From JBFELU01 sp041551965 (lineage in GTDB: Bacteria > Actinomycetota > Acidimicrobiia > Spongiisociales > UBA11373): a stretch of DNA of 22,014 nt. Numbering within the stretch: position 1 is the stretch's first letter; each line of letters begins with the position of its first letter. The position numbers and the translations under genes are program-made. The notes beneath the pieces are model-generated. The model had not been told where the DNA came from and did not search any database. It saw only the letters and a program-made list of their open reading frames with translations. The stretch lies in contig JBFELU010000041.1 of the NCBI GenBank assembly GCA_041551965.1, positions 1 through 22,014 on the forward strand. The letters are read 5' to 3'. Of this stretch, positions 13,022-19,610 are shown one piece after another.

Positions 13022-14461
13022 TCAGAGGCGGGCGGCGACGCCCGCCAGCCGCGCCAGAGTGCGGGTGCGGCCGAGACTCTCGAGCGACTCGAACAGCGGG
13101 GGGCTCACCGAGGACCCCGAGACCGCCACCCTGATCGGTTGCAGGCCCTTTCGCGCCGAGAGCTCCTTCTCCTCGAGCATCGCCCGCAGCGTCTCCTCGA
13201 TGGCCGCCGTGGTCCACTCGGGGAGCACCGTGAGGCGATCGAGGGCGGAGGCGATCACCTCACCCACCCCTTCCGTCTTCATGACTTTGTTCCACGATGC
13301 CTCGTCGTAGGGGACCTCGTCGACGAACAGGAACCTGACCTGCTCCGGCACCTCGGTGAGCAGCCGGGCCCGCTCCTGGATCAGCGGCGCCACCCCGGCG
13401 AGCCGGGCCACTTCCGCACCGTCGAGTTCCCGGCCGAGGTCCTCCTCGACGAGGGGAAGGGTTCTCTCCAAGAAGTCGGCGGCCTCAAGGTTGCGAATGT
13501 AAACACCGTTCATCCACTCCAGCTTGGCGGCATCGAAGATGGCGGGGTTGCGGGACACGGCCCCGAGGTCGAAGCGGTCCTGCATGACCTGACGCGGCAC
13601 GATCGTCTCGTCCTCGCCCGGCGACCAGCCGAGCAGCGCCAGGTAGTTGACCATCGCCTCCGGGAGGATGCCCCGCTCCCGGTAGGCCCGCAGAGCGGTG
13701 TCGCCGTGCCGCTTGCTCAGCTTCTTCCCGTCGGGCCCGAAGAGCAGCGAAAGGTGGGCGTAGGCGATGGGTGGCCCGCCCATCGCCTCACCGATGAGGA
13801 TGTGCTTCGGCGTCGACGACAGCAGGTCCTCGCCCCGAACGACGTGGGTGATCTCGAAATCGACGTCGTCGACCGAGCTGGCCAACTGATAGGTGGGTGA
13901 CCCGTCGGACCGCAGGATCACGAAGTCGTCGATGTTGCCGTGATCGATCCTGACCTCGCCCCGCACCAGGTCCGCGAACACCGTCTCGCCGGGGCGGGGG
14001 ACGGCGAACCGGGTGCTGAAAGGATCGGTCCTGGCCGCCGCTTCCTCGGCCGGGATCGCCCGGCAGCGACCGTCGTACCCCGGGGGGCGGCCCTCGGCCA
14101 TCGCCGCCTCTCGACGCTTCTCCAGTTCGGCGGGAGTACAGAAGCAGCGGTAGGCCTTGCCTTCCCCCAGGAAGCCCTCGGCCACCTCGCGGTAGCGGTC
14201 GAGCCGCAGGCTCTGCCGATACGGTTCGTGGGGCCCGCCCACCTCGACCCCTTCGTCCCAATCGAGGCCGAGCCAGCGCAGCCCCTCCAGGATGTCCTCG
14301 GCGTACTCGTCACTGCTGCGCTCGAGATCGGTGTCATCGGAACGCACGATGAAGGTGCCGCCGTGTCGTCGGGCGAAGAGCCAGTTGTAGAGGGCCGTGC
14401 GCCCCACTCCCACATGGAGGAAGCCGGTTGGTGACGGCGCGATGCGAACCCGTGGCTTCAC
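13022..14461 (-). CDS. gltX: Glutamyl-tRNA synthetase
   Basis: A 479-residue class Ic synthetase that attaches Glu to tRNA. The HIGH-type motif is HVGV (16-19) in APSPTGFLHVGVGRTALYNW, and the KMSKS-type motif is KLSKR (247-251). The zinc set C106-x-C108 ... Y129-x3-C133 (RCFC and YDGRC) matches the zinc-binding pattern of E. coli GluRS. In most Actinobacteria this enzyme is non-discriminating and also makes Glu-tRNA-Gln for the GatCAB amidotransferase. That is consistent with the two downstream tRNA genes, although GatCAB is not in the window. The start is GTG 14461, overlapping the FAH hydrolase stop by 4 bases. The open frame continues upstream to 15121 antiphase to that gene but is not coding there. 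Confidence 0.97.
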   Translation of the reverse strand: MKPRVRIAPSPTGFLHVGVGRTALYNWLFARRHGGTFIVRSDDTDLERSSDEYAEDILEGLRWLGLDWDEGVEVGGPHEPYRQSLRLDRYREVAEGFLGEGKAYRCFCTPAELEKRREAAMAEGRPPGYDGRCRAIPAEEAAARTDPFSTRFAVPRPGETVFADLVRGEVRIDHGNIDDFVILRSDGSPTYQLASSVDDVDFEITHVVRGEDLLSSTPKHILIGEAMGGPPIAYAHLSLLFGPDGKKLSKRHGDTALRAYRERGILPEAMVNYLALLGWSPGEDETIVPRQVMQDRFDLGAVSRNPAIFDAAKLEWMNGVYIRNLEAADFLERTLPLVEEDLGRELDGAEVARLAGVAPLIQERARLLTEVPEQVRFLFVDEVPYDEASWNKVMKTEGVGEVIASALDRLTVLPEWTTAAIEETLRAMLEEKELSARKGLQPIRVAVSGSSVSPPLFESLESLGRTRTLARLAGVAARL

Positions 14462-15219
14462 GGGAGCACCACCGGATTGGAAAGCGTGCCGATGCGCTCG
14501 ATCTCGACGTCGACGCGGTCTCCGGCGTGAATGGGCCCTACTCCCGAGGGCGTGCCGGTGAGGATGACGTCGCCCGGCAACAGGGTCATCACCCGGGTCA
14601 CAAAGGCGAGGATCTCTGCCACGCCGAAGACCAGATCGTTGGTGTTCCCGTCCTGGCGCACCTCCCCGTTCACCCGGCACACCAACGAAAGATCGGCCGG
14701 GTCGAGTTCGGTCTCGATGGCGGGGCCGAGGGGACAGAAGGTGTCGAATCCCTTGGCCCGAGCCCACTGCCCGTCCCGCCTTTGCAGGTCCCGGGCCGTG
14801 ACGTCGTTGGCGGCGGTGTAGCCCAATATGTGCACCGAGGCATCCTCGGCCGCCACGTGCCGGGACACCGTTCCGATCACCACGGCCAATTCGGCCTCGT
14901 GGTGCACCTCCGACGAGATGGGCGGGAGCACGATCGGCGTGCCCGGTCCGATCACCGCCGTCGCCGGCTTGATGAAGATCACCGGCTCGTCCGGGACCTC
15001 GTTGCCGAGCTCGGCGGCATGATCGGCGTAGTTGCGCCCGATCCCGATCACCTTGGTGGGGAAGACCGGAGCGAGCAGCTGCGCCTCGCCGAAGTCCACC
15101 ACCGTCTCGGTCGGCTCCCACGCCACGAACGGGGTGCCCCGGTGGATTCGGATGCCCTCCGGCTCGGCGGCCCCGTAGGCGATCTCATCGTCGGTGAGAC
15201 GCACCCGAACGATCTTCAT
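14458..15219 (-). CDS. Fumarylacetoacetate hydrolase (FAH) family protein
   Basis: A 253-residue hydrolase or isomerase of the FAH family. The catalytic C-terminal fold shows KVIGIGRNYADHAAELG (56-72), the metal ligands in SSEVHHEAELAVVIG (E108, E110) and ND at 138-139 in GYTAANDVTARDLQ, then KGFDTFCPLGPAI and LTGTPSGVGP near the end. Members act on acylpyruvates, oxaloacetate or homoprotocatechuate-type intermediates, using Mg or Mn. The substrate cannot be read from the sequence. The gene sits directly upstream of gltX with a GTGA overlap, an arrangement I know from mycobacteria and streptomycetes. A role in removing toxic keto-acid by-products is possible. ATG 15219 overlaps the thioesterase stop (ATGA). 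Confidence 0.93.
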   Translation of the reverse strand: MKIVRVRLTDDEIAYGAAEPEGIRIHRGTPFVAWEPTETVVDFGEAQLLAPVFPTKVIGIGRNYADHAAELGNEVPDEPVIFIKPATAVIGPGTPIVLPPISSEVHHEAELAVVIGTVSRHVAAEDASVHILGYTAANDVTARDLQRRDGQWARAKGFDTFCPLGPAIETELDPADLSLVCRVNGEVRQDGNTNDLVFGVAEILAFVTRVMTLLPGDVILTGTPSGVGPIHAGDRVDVEIERIGTLSNPVVLP

Positions 15220-15749
15220 GGGTAGTACTCGTCGGACTCGTAGCGAGCCAACCGCGCTCGCTGTTCGGCGGGCATCTCATCGAGCGCCTGGACGAAGTGC
15301 TCGACCCCGACCCCGAGGTACAGCGCCCTCGCCTCGATTCTCAGTTCGCCGTTGCCCCCGAGCCCGACGGCCTCGGCCCAGAGCTTGCGCCCCTCCATCT
15401 GAGCGAGCCAGGCCTCACCGCGAATCGAAGCGCCCAGCGGAACCGGCCGGCGGTAGTGAACCTCGAGCCGGGCGGTGACGGCCGGAACGTGGTGGGCGAC
15501 GGGGACGAAACCCATCAGGTCGTCGAAGAATGCCGCGATGCCCCCGCCGTGGACCACACCGGGCCCCCCCTGGAAGCGTGGAGGGAACTCGATGTCGGCG
15601 ACGACCCGGTCCCCTTCCAGGCGCGCCTCGAGACCCAGCCCGTGCTCGTTTTCGATCCCACAGCCGAAGCACCAGGGAAGGTGGAATGGAGGAAGCTTGG
15701 CGTCGTCCGGCATCGGAACGACCACGCCGCTCAGGTGACGGGTCTCCAT
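15216..15749 (-). CDS. PaaI-type hotdog-fold thioesterase
   Basis: A 177-residue protein with a single hotdog domain. The key segment GGPGVVHGGGIAAFFDD (61-77) holds the conserved HGG and the acidic residues D76/D77 on the following helix. In PaaI-like enzymes that helix supplies the catalytic acid. The N-terminal CFGCG (27-31) is a frequent feature of one actinobacterial subgroup. It is expected to hydrolyse acyl-CoA esters in the cytoplasm; acyl preference is unknown. ATG 15749 overlaps the preceding stop by one base (TGATG), and its own stop overlaps the FAH start by four. The C-terminal 40 residues are charged and helical and extend beyond the core fold. Confidence 0.88.
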   Translation of the reverse strand: METRHLSGVVVPMPDDAKLPPFHLPWCFGCGIENEHGLGLEARLEGDRVVADIEFPPRFQGGPGVVHGGGIAAFFDDLMGFVPVAHHVPAVTARLEVHYRRPVPLGASIRGEAWLAQMEGRKLWAEAVGLGGNGELRIEARALYLGVGVEHFVQALDEMPAEQRARLARYESDEYYP

Positions 15750-16252
15750 CAGAGCCGGAGGAGACGCTCGCCGGACTCGAGACGGCGGCGCAACGACTCC
15801 AGATCCTCCGCCAGGATGTCACGCGGCACCGCCGCCACCAGTCGACGGACCACGTCGGGACGGTGCCCGAGACCGGTGAGGCGGCGCCGGGCGGCGACGA
15901 CTTCGTCCGGGGCGGCTCCGGCGAAACCGAGAAGGAGCTCGGCCACCTCGGCGTCGACGGCCGTGGGACCCCGCCTGAAGTGAGAGGCCCTGGCTCCCAT
16001 CAGCGCGGCGACGGCGATCTCTGCATCGTGCCGGTCCTCACCCTCCGTGAGGGTGAGCGGCCGGGATGCCACGAGCCGAAGGGCGTATCCGGTGTCGGGG
16101 CCCGGGGTCCCGAACATGCCGCCCCAAGGCATGTCGGCCGGAGCGCCAACCTCCCCCGGCCGGCCGGGTGCCCAGCGTTGCGGTGCACCCGGATGCCGGG
16201 TCGGGCGCGGTAGATCGGAGAGACGGAGTTCGATGTTCGGCTGCTGACCCAC
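15749..16252 (-). CDS. Unknown protein heading the thioesterase-FAH-gltX cluster
   Basis: A 167-168-residue soluble protein. The first 40 residues are Pro/Arg-rich, then comes MPWGGMFGTPGPDTGYALRL. The rest is helical and Arg/Ala-rich, with LRRRLESGERLLRL at the end. There is no signal peptide and no motif I recognise. Tandem GTG codons at 16255 and 16252 could both start it. The AGGAGG at 16262-16257 leaves one and four bases respectively, so 16252 is preferred. It begins about 30 bases after the S9 peptidase stop and its own stop overlaps the thioesterase start, tying it into the cluster. A link to CoA, keto-acid or translation functions is suggested by position only. Confidence 0.65.
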   Translation of the reverse strand: MGQQPNIELRLSDLPRPTRHPGAPQRWAPGRPGEVGAPADMPWGGMFGTPGPDTGYALRLVASRPLTLTEGEDRHDAEIAVAALMGARASHFRRGPTAVDAEVAELLLGFAGAAPDEVVAARRRLTGLGHRPDVVRRLVAAVPRDILAEDLESLRRRLESGERLLRL

Positions 16253-16256
16253 CACG

Positions 16257-16262
16257 CCTCCT
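16257..16262 (-). promoter_or_regulatory. Shine-Dalgarno AGGAGG before the cluster's first small gene
   Basis: A perfect AGGAGG in the gap between the S9 peptidase and the 168-residue unknown. Spacing is 1 base to GTG 16255 and 4 to GTG 16252, favouring the second. Confidence 0.6.
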
Positions 16263-16282
16263 GGTCTCGGGTCCCTATGTTG

Positions 16283-18190
16283 TCACAGGTGGCGATCGTG
16301 CCAGTCGAGGATCGCCTCGAAGCGCTCGCGACGGTGCTTCGGCTTGCCCGACCGTGACAGTTCGTGGCTCCCACCGGGGAACCGCAGCATCTCCACCTCG
16401 ACTCCGTTGGCGACGAGCGCCGCAAACAGCTGCTCCCCTTGCTCGATCGGGCAGCGATCGTCCCGCTCCGAATGGACGATGAGGGTCGGGGTCGTCACCC
16501 GATGAGCTCGCGACAAGGGGCTGGCCGCCCACACGGTCTCGATCTCACCCGGATCCAACGAACCCAGGTACATCCGGGGGAACCGGTAGCCGATGTCGGA
16601 GGTTCCCAGGAACGACGTGAAGGCGTAGAGGCCCCGCTCGGGCACCGCAGAGCGGAACCGATCGTCCACAGCCAAGATGCGCACCGTCATGAACCCGCCG
16701 TAGGAACCGCCCATGATCCCGAGGCGCTCGGGATCGAGACGGGGATGGCGCTCCAGGGCGGTGTCGAGCACCGCGAGGATGTCCTCGAGGTCGACCGGCC
16801 GGTCTTCGCTCCACGTCCCGACCGGGGCCCGCATGAAGTCCCTCCCCCTCCCGCTCGAGCCGCGCGGGTTGCAGGCCACCACCGCGTAGCCGGCACCGGC
16901 ATACACCTGGAACTCGTCGAAGAACTCGAACCCATACTGCGTGGCCGGTCCGCCGTGGATGTTGAGGAGTGCCGGAACCGGCTCGTCGCCGTCGGGAAGG
17001 AGTACCCAGGCGTCGATCTCGACCCCGTCTCGTGCCACGACGAAGTGCTCCGGCGCCACCAGCCCCGCCTCAGCCCGAAAGCCCTCGTTGAGGTCGGTGA
17101 GCCGCCGCTCGGTGCCCTCCTCCCACCACCACAGCTCGCCCGGATCGGTGGGTGAGGTTGCGGTGAAGGCGAAGGCGGTGCCGTCCGACCGCGGCGACAC
17201 CCCGGTCACGAGCCGGTCACCCCCGGCTACGTCGGTGACCTCACCGCCCTCGGCGAGACGAGCGACCCGAATCCGACCCGAGTCCTCGACGAGCGTCAAG
17301 CAGGCTCCGCCGTCGATCCACTGCGGTCCCGGCGGCGCGGTCGGTGGCGCTGGGGGATGGATGCTGCGATCCAAGGGGGCGCCGACCTCTTCCAACCCGC
17401 GGTCGCCGATCCGCCACAACCCGGCGACGTCGGGGTATCCCCACCGGTCCGGGAAGCCGACCAGGTGGGGCCGGCCGTCATCTCGGTACGAGAACAGATA
17501 CCAGAACCCGACGTCGGCGAGAGCCCCGGCCTCCCCGCCCTCGATCGGGACCTCCCAGGGCTGGGTCCCTCCGTCGAGATAGCGCTCGGGGTGGCGGGGG
17601 CTCAGGAACCCGACCGCCCCACCGTCGGGACGCCAACCGACGCTGGAATCACGCACGTCACCATCGGTGAGCGGCGTGACCACGCCATCCAGAGCCACGA
17701 GGTAGACGTTGGCGCGCCGGTCGTGGAGCCAGCCCTGGTCGTCGTAGCGGTAGCCGGGTCCGGTGATCCGCCTCGGCAGGCGCTCCCGCTCCTCTTCATC
17801 GAGGTCACCCCAAGGTTCGTTCCACTCGACCCCGATGACGGCGAGGCGGCTCCCGTCGGGAGACCACTCGGCTTCCCGCACCCCGAGCGCGAACTGAGTC
17901 AGGGCGGTGGCTTTTCCGCCGTGCGACGGCATCACCGCCACCTGCGCCGGATCGTCTCCTTCGCCTCTCAGGAAGGCGAGCCGGTCCCCGTCCGGCGACC
18001 AGCGCGGCCGGGTGTCGGCCCTTCCCCGGCTGAAGGGATGAGCGGTGGATCCGTCCCAGAGCCAGATCTCGCGGTCGTAGCGGTCTTCGTCGAGGTTCAT
18101 CCGGGAGACCACGAATGCCACCCGGATGCCGTCCGGATGGAGTTGCGGATCGGACACCGCCGCGTAGCCGCCGAGGTCGTCGGGTCGCAT
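16283..18190 (-). CDS. S9 family serine peptidase (acylaminoacyl-peptidase / prolyl oligopeptidase type)
   Basis: A 635-residue enzyme with two parts. Residues about 10-370 show WSPDGDRLAFLRG, WSPDGSRLAVIG and WRPDGGAVGFLS repeats, the WSPDG pattern of a beta-propeller that gates the active site. Residues about 385-635 are the alpha/beta hydrolase domain, with HGGP (oxyanion), catalytic Ser496 in GGSYGGFM, Asp577 in HSERDDRCPIEQ and His609 in GGSHELSRSGKPKHR. The whole catalytic triad is present. It should cleave short peptides or N-acylated amino acids in the cytoplasm, as no signal peptide is seen. ATG 18190 is preferred over GTG 18214: it begins near the usual N-terminus and lies 8 bases after TAGGCT. 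It diverges from pgpA with only 45 bases between starts. Confidence 0.93.
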   Translation of the reverse strand: MRPDDLGGYAAVSDPQLHPDGIRVAFVVSRMNLDEDRYDREIWLWDGSTAHPFSRGRADTRPRWSPDGDRLAFLRGEGDDPAQVAVMPSHGGKATALTQFALGVREAEWSPDGSRLAVIGVEWNEPWGDLDEEERERLPRRITGPGYRYDDQGWLHDRRANVYLVALDGVVTPLTDGDVRDSSVGWRPDGGAVGFLSPRHPERYLDGGTQPWEVPIEGGEAGALADVGFWYLFSYRDDGRPHLVGFPDRWGYPDVAGLWRIGDRGLEEVGAPLDRSIHPPAPPTAPPGPQWIDGGACLTLVEDSGRIRVARLAEGGEVTDVAGGDRLVTGVSPRSDGTAFAFTATSPTDPGELWWWEEGTERRLTDLNEGFRAEAGLVAPEHFVVARDGVEIDAWVLLPDGDEPVPALLNIHGGPATQYGFEFFDEFQVYAGAGYAVVACNPRGSSGRGRDFMRAPVGTWSEDRPVDLEDILAVLDTALERHPRLDPERLGIMGGSYGGFMTVRILAVDDRFRSAVPERGLYAFTSFLGTSDIGYRFPRMYLGSLDPGEIETVWAASPLSRAHRVTTPTLIVHSERDDRCPIEQGEQLFAALVANGVEVEMLRFPGGSHELSRSGKPKHRRERFEAILDWHDRHL

Positions 18191-18198
18191 CGGCGCGC

Positions 18199-18204
18199 AG
18201 CCTA
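18199..18204 (-). promoter_or_regulatory. Candidate -10 element TAGGCT, near-leaderless spacing
   Basis: On the minus strand TAGGCT ends 8 bases before ATG 18190, with no ribosome site between. It lies 19 bases from the plus-strand hexamer of pgpA, so the two promoters overlap. Confidence 0.4.
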
Positions 18205-18223
18205 GCGGGGGCACCGCTGCCGT

Positions 18224-18229
18224 TACCCT
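18224..18229 (+). promoter_or_regulatory. Candidate -10 element TACCCT, leaderless spacing
   Basis: TACCCT fits TAnnnT and ends 6 bases before ATG 18236, predicting transcription from the start codon of pgpA. The intervening bases include GGGG directly against the ATG, too close for a normal Shine-Dalgarno. Confidence 0.4.
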
Positions 18230-18235
18230 GCGGGG

Positions 18236-18682
18236 ATGCGGCGGCTGGTGGCGTCCTCATTGGGACTGGGATTGGTGCCCGGGAGCCTGTGGAAGAGCGA
18301 CGCCGGGGCCGGCACGTTCGGCGCCGCCGCCGGCGCCGCGATCGGTTGGGCATTGCTCGCCGCCCCGTGGTGGCTCGATCTCGCAGCGGCCGTCATGGCG
18401 ATCGCACTGTCGGGGTGGGCGGCGGCACCGTTCGCCGAGGGAGATCCCGGCTGGGTGTGCGTCGATGAGACCGCCGGCACGCTCGTCGCCGTCATCGGGC
18501 TGGGGGGCTGGCCTTGGGTGCTCGCCGTGCTGGTCGCCAGAGCAGCCGACATCTTCAAGGTGTTGCCGGGAGTACGGCGAGCAGAGCGGCTGCCCGGTGC
18601 GGTCGGCGTCACTGCCGACGATGCCGTTGCCGGGCTCTACGGGCTGGCCGTCGGCTGGGCGGCCATGGGAGCGGGGCTCTAG
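18236..18682 (+). CDS. pgpA: Phosphatidylglycerophosphatase A
   Basis: A 148-residue membrane protein. Family members remove phosphate from phosphatidylglycerol phosphate to make phosphatidylglycerol in the cytoplasmic membrane. Hydrophobic segments lie at about 28-62, 80-103 and 130-147. The acidic signatures are VDETAGTL (D77, E78) and TADDAVAGLYG (D128, D129), with RAADIFKVLPG and ERLPGAVGV between, matching the PgpA pattern. The usual FRxFDxxKPWPI segment is altered (ARAADIFKVLPGVRR), so it is a divergent member. The protein is shorter than the E. coli form but typical for compact versions. A TACCCT hexamer 6 bases upstream suggests a leaderless mRNA. The divergent neighbour is the S9 peptidase. 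Confidence 0.85.
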   Translation: MRRLVASSLGLGLVPGSLWKSDAGAGTFGAAAGAAIGWALLAAPWWLDLAAAVMAIALSGWAAAPFAEGDPGWVCVDETAGTLVAVIGLGGWPWVLAVLVARAADIFKVLPGVRRAERLPGAVGVTADDAVAGLYGLAVGWAAMGAGL

Positions 18683-18739
18683 CACTCGTCACGGGCCCAT
18701 CGACCCCGACAAGGCGGTGTTCCGGCCCATTGAGCGGCT

Positions 18740-18761
18740 CCGACATGCGACAGCGTGTCGG
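18740..18761 (+). other. Stable hairpin between pgpA and the CAT-like gene
   Basis: Bases 18740-18748 pair with 18753-18761, a nine-pair stem with one G-T wobble, around a GACA loop. There is no T-run. It could terminate pgpA or act in the leader of the acetyltransferase. The ATG of a 17-codon frame (18745-18798) lies inside the stem. Confidence 0.4.
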
Positions 18762-18856
18762 CGTGCCCCCATCGGATCATGAGAAACAGTCCCAATGACC
18801 CTTGCCGAGAGCAATGAATGAATGCATGCTGGCCATGGCAACCGGGGGGTCGGACG

Positions 18857-19507
18857 ATGACCGGACGGGTGCGTGAGATCGACCCTGAGACCTGGGCTCG
18901 CAGGGAGCACTTCGAGAGGTTCCGCGCCTTCGGCCGACCGCACTTCAGCATCTGCGCCGAGGTGGACCTGACCGCGGTCGTGCCCGAGGTGCGACGGCGC
19001 AAGATCTCCCTGAACACGCTCATCATCTACGTGGTGGCTCGTGCCGCCAACGACGTACCGGAGTTGCGGCAGCGGATCCGCGGCGACCGGGTGGTGGAGC
19101 ATGAGGTGGTTCACCCGGCCTCTACGGTCATGGCCGGGGAGGACCTGTTCACGTTTGCCTTCTTCGAGTTCGATCTCGATTTCGATGCCTTCGCAACCGA
19201 GGTGGCCCGGGCGACCGCTCGCGCGCAAGAGCATCCCTCCCTGGATGACCCACCGGATCGGGACGATCTCCTCTTCATGACGGCGATCCCTTGGGTGGCG
19301 TTCACCAGCTTCGAGCATCCCATGACGAAGGATCCCGATGACTCGATCCCCCGACTCGCTTGGGGCCGGTGCCGGGACAGTGAGGGGCGGCACAAGATGC
19401 CCCTCAATCTGCAGATCCACCATGCTCTCGGGGACGGGCTCCACGCCGGACGTTTCTACGAACGAGCAGCCGGCTACTTCGGTGACCCGGCATCCTTCCT
19501 CGGCTGA
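18857..19507 (+). CDS. Chloramphenicol acetyltransferase-like protein (CAT family)
   Basis: A 216-residue protein matching classical type A CAT in length and layout. The active-site segment IHHALGDGLHAGRF carries the catalytic His189 and structural Asp193 of the HHxxxDG signature. The region before it, FMTAIPWVAFTSF, matches the CAT segment around PWxxFTSF. The hydroxyl residue that is Ser148 in the classic enzymes appears as Thr142 by my alignment. Classical CATs are trimers that move acetyl from acetyl-CoA to chloramphenicol. Chromosomal environmental members may use other acceptors, so resistance is not proven. ATG 18857 aligns with the usual N-terminus; an in-frame ATG at 18818 would add 13 odd residues. 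A hairpin and a short frame lie upstream. Confidence 0.85.
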   Translation: MTGRVREIDPETWARREHFERFRAFGRPHFSICAEVDLTAVVPEVRRRKISLNTLIIYVVARAANDVPELRQRIRGDRVVEHEVVHPASTVMAGEDLFTFAFFEFDLDFDAFATEVARATARAQEHPSLDDPPDRDDLLFMTAIPWVAFTSFEHPMTKDPDDSIPRLAWGRCRDSEGRHKMPLNLQIHHALGDGLHAGRFYERAAGYFGDPASFLG

Positions 19508-19610
19508 CGGTTCGACGCCCCGCCCGGGCGCCGCGGCCCCCCGGTGGCGAGAGGCTCGCACATCGGGGGTTGGCGGTGGTCCCATGGTTCGTGTTCGGGG
19601 GGTGCTCGGA
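19508..19610. other. Convergent gap between CAT-like and esterase genes
   Basis: About 100 bases between two gene ends. It is very GC-rich, with GCCCGGGC and a short GGGTG/CACCC hairpin (19600-19604 with 19612-19616) that overlaps the esterase stop. I see no gene and no convincing T-tract terminator. Confidence 0.5.

Noticed and set aside
12925..13134. Plus-strand short open frames across the tRNA genes
   Set aside because: They run through tRNA-Gln and the gltX end, and lack ribosome sites and domain patterns.
14462..15121. N-terminal extension of glutamyl-tRNA synthetase
   Set aside because: It lies in another frame of the FAH hydrolase gene, and the GluRS fold begins exactly at GTG 14461.
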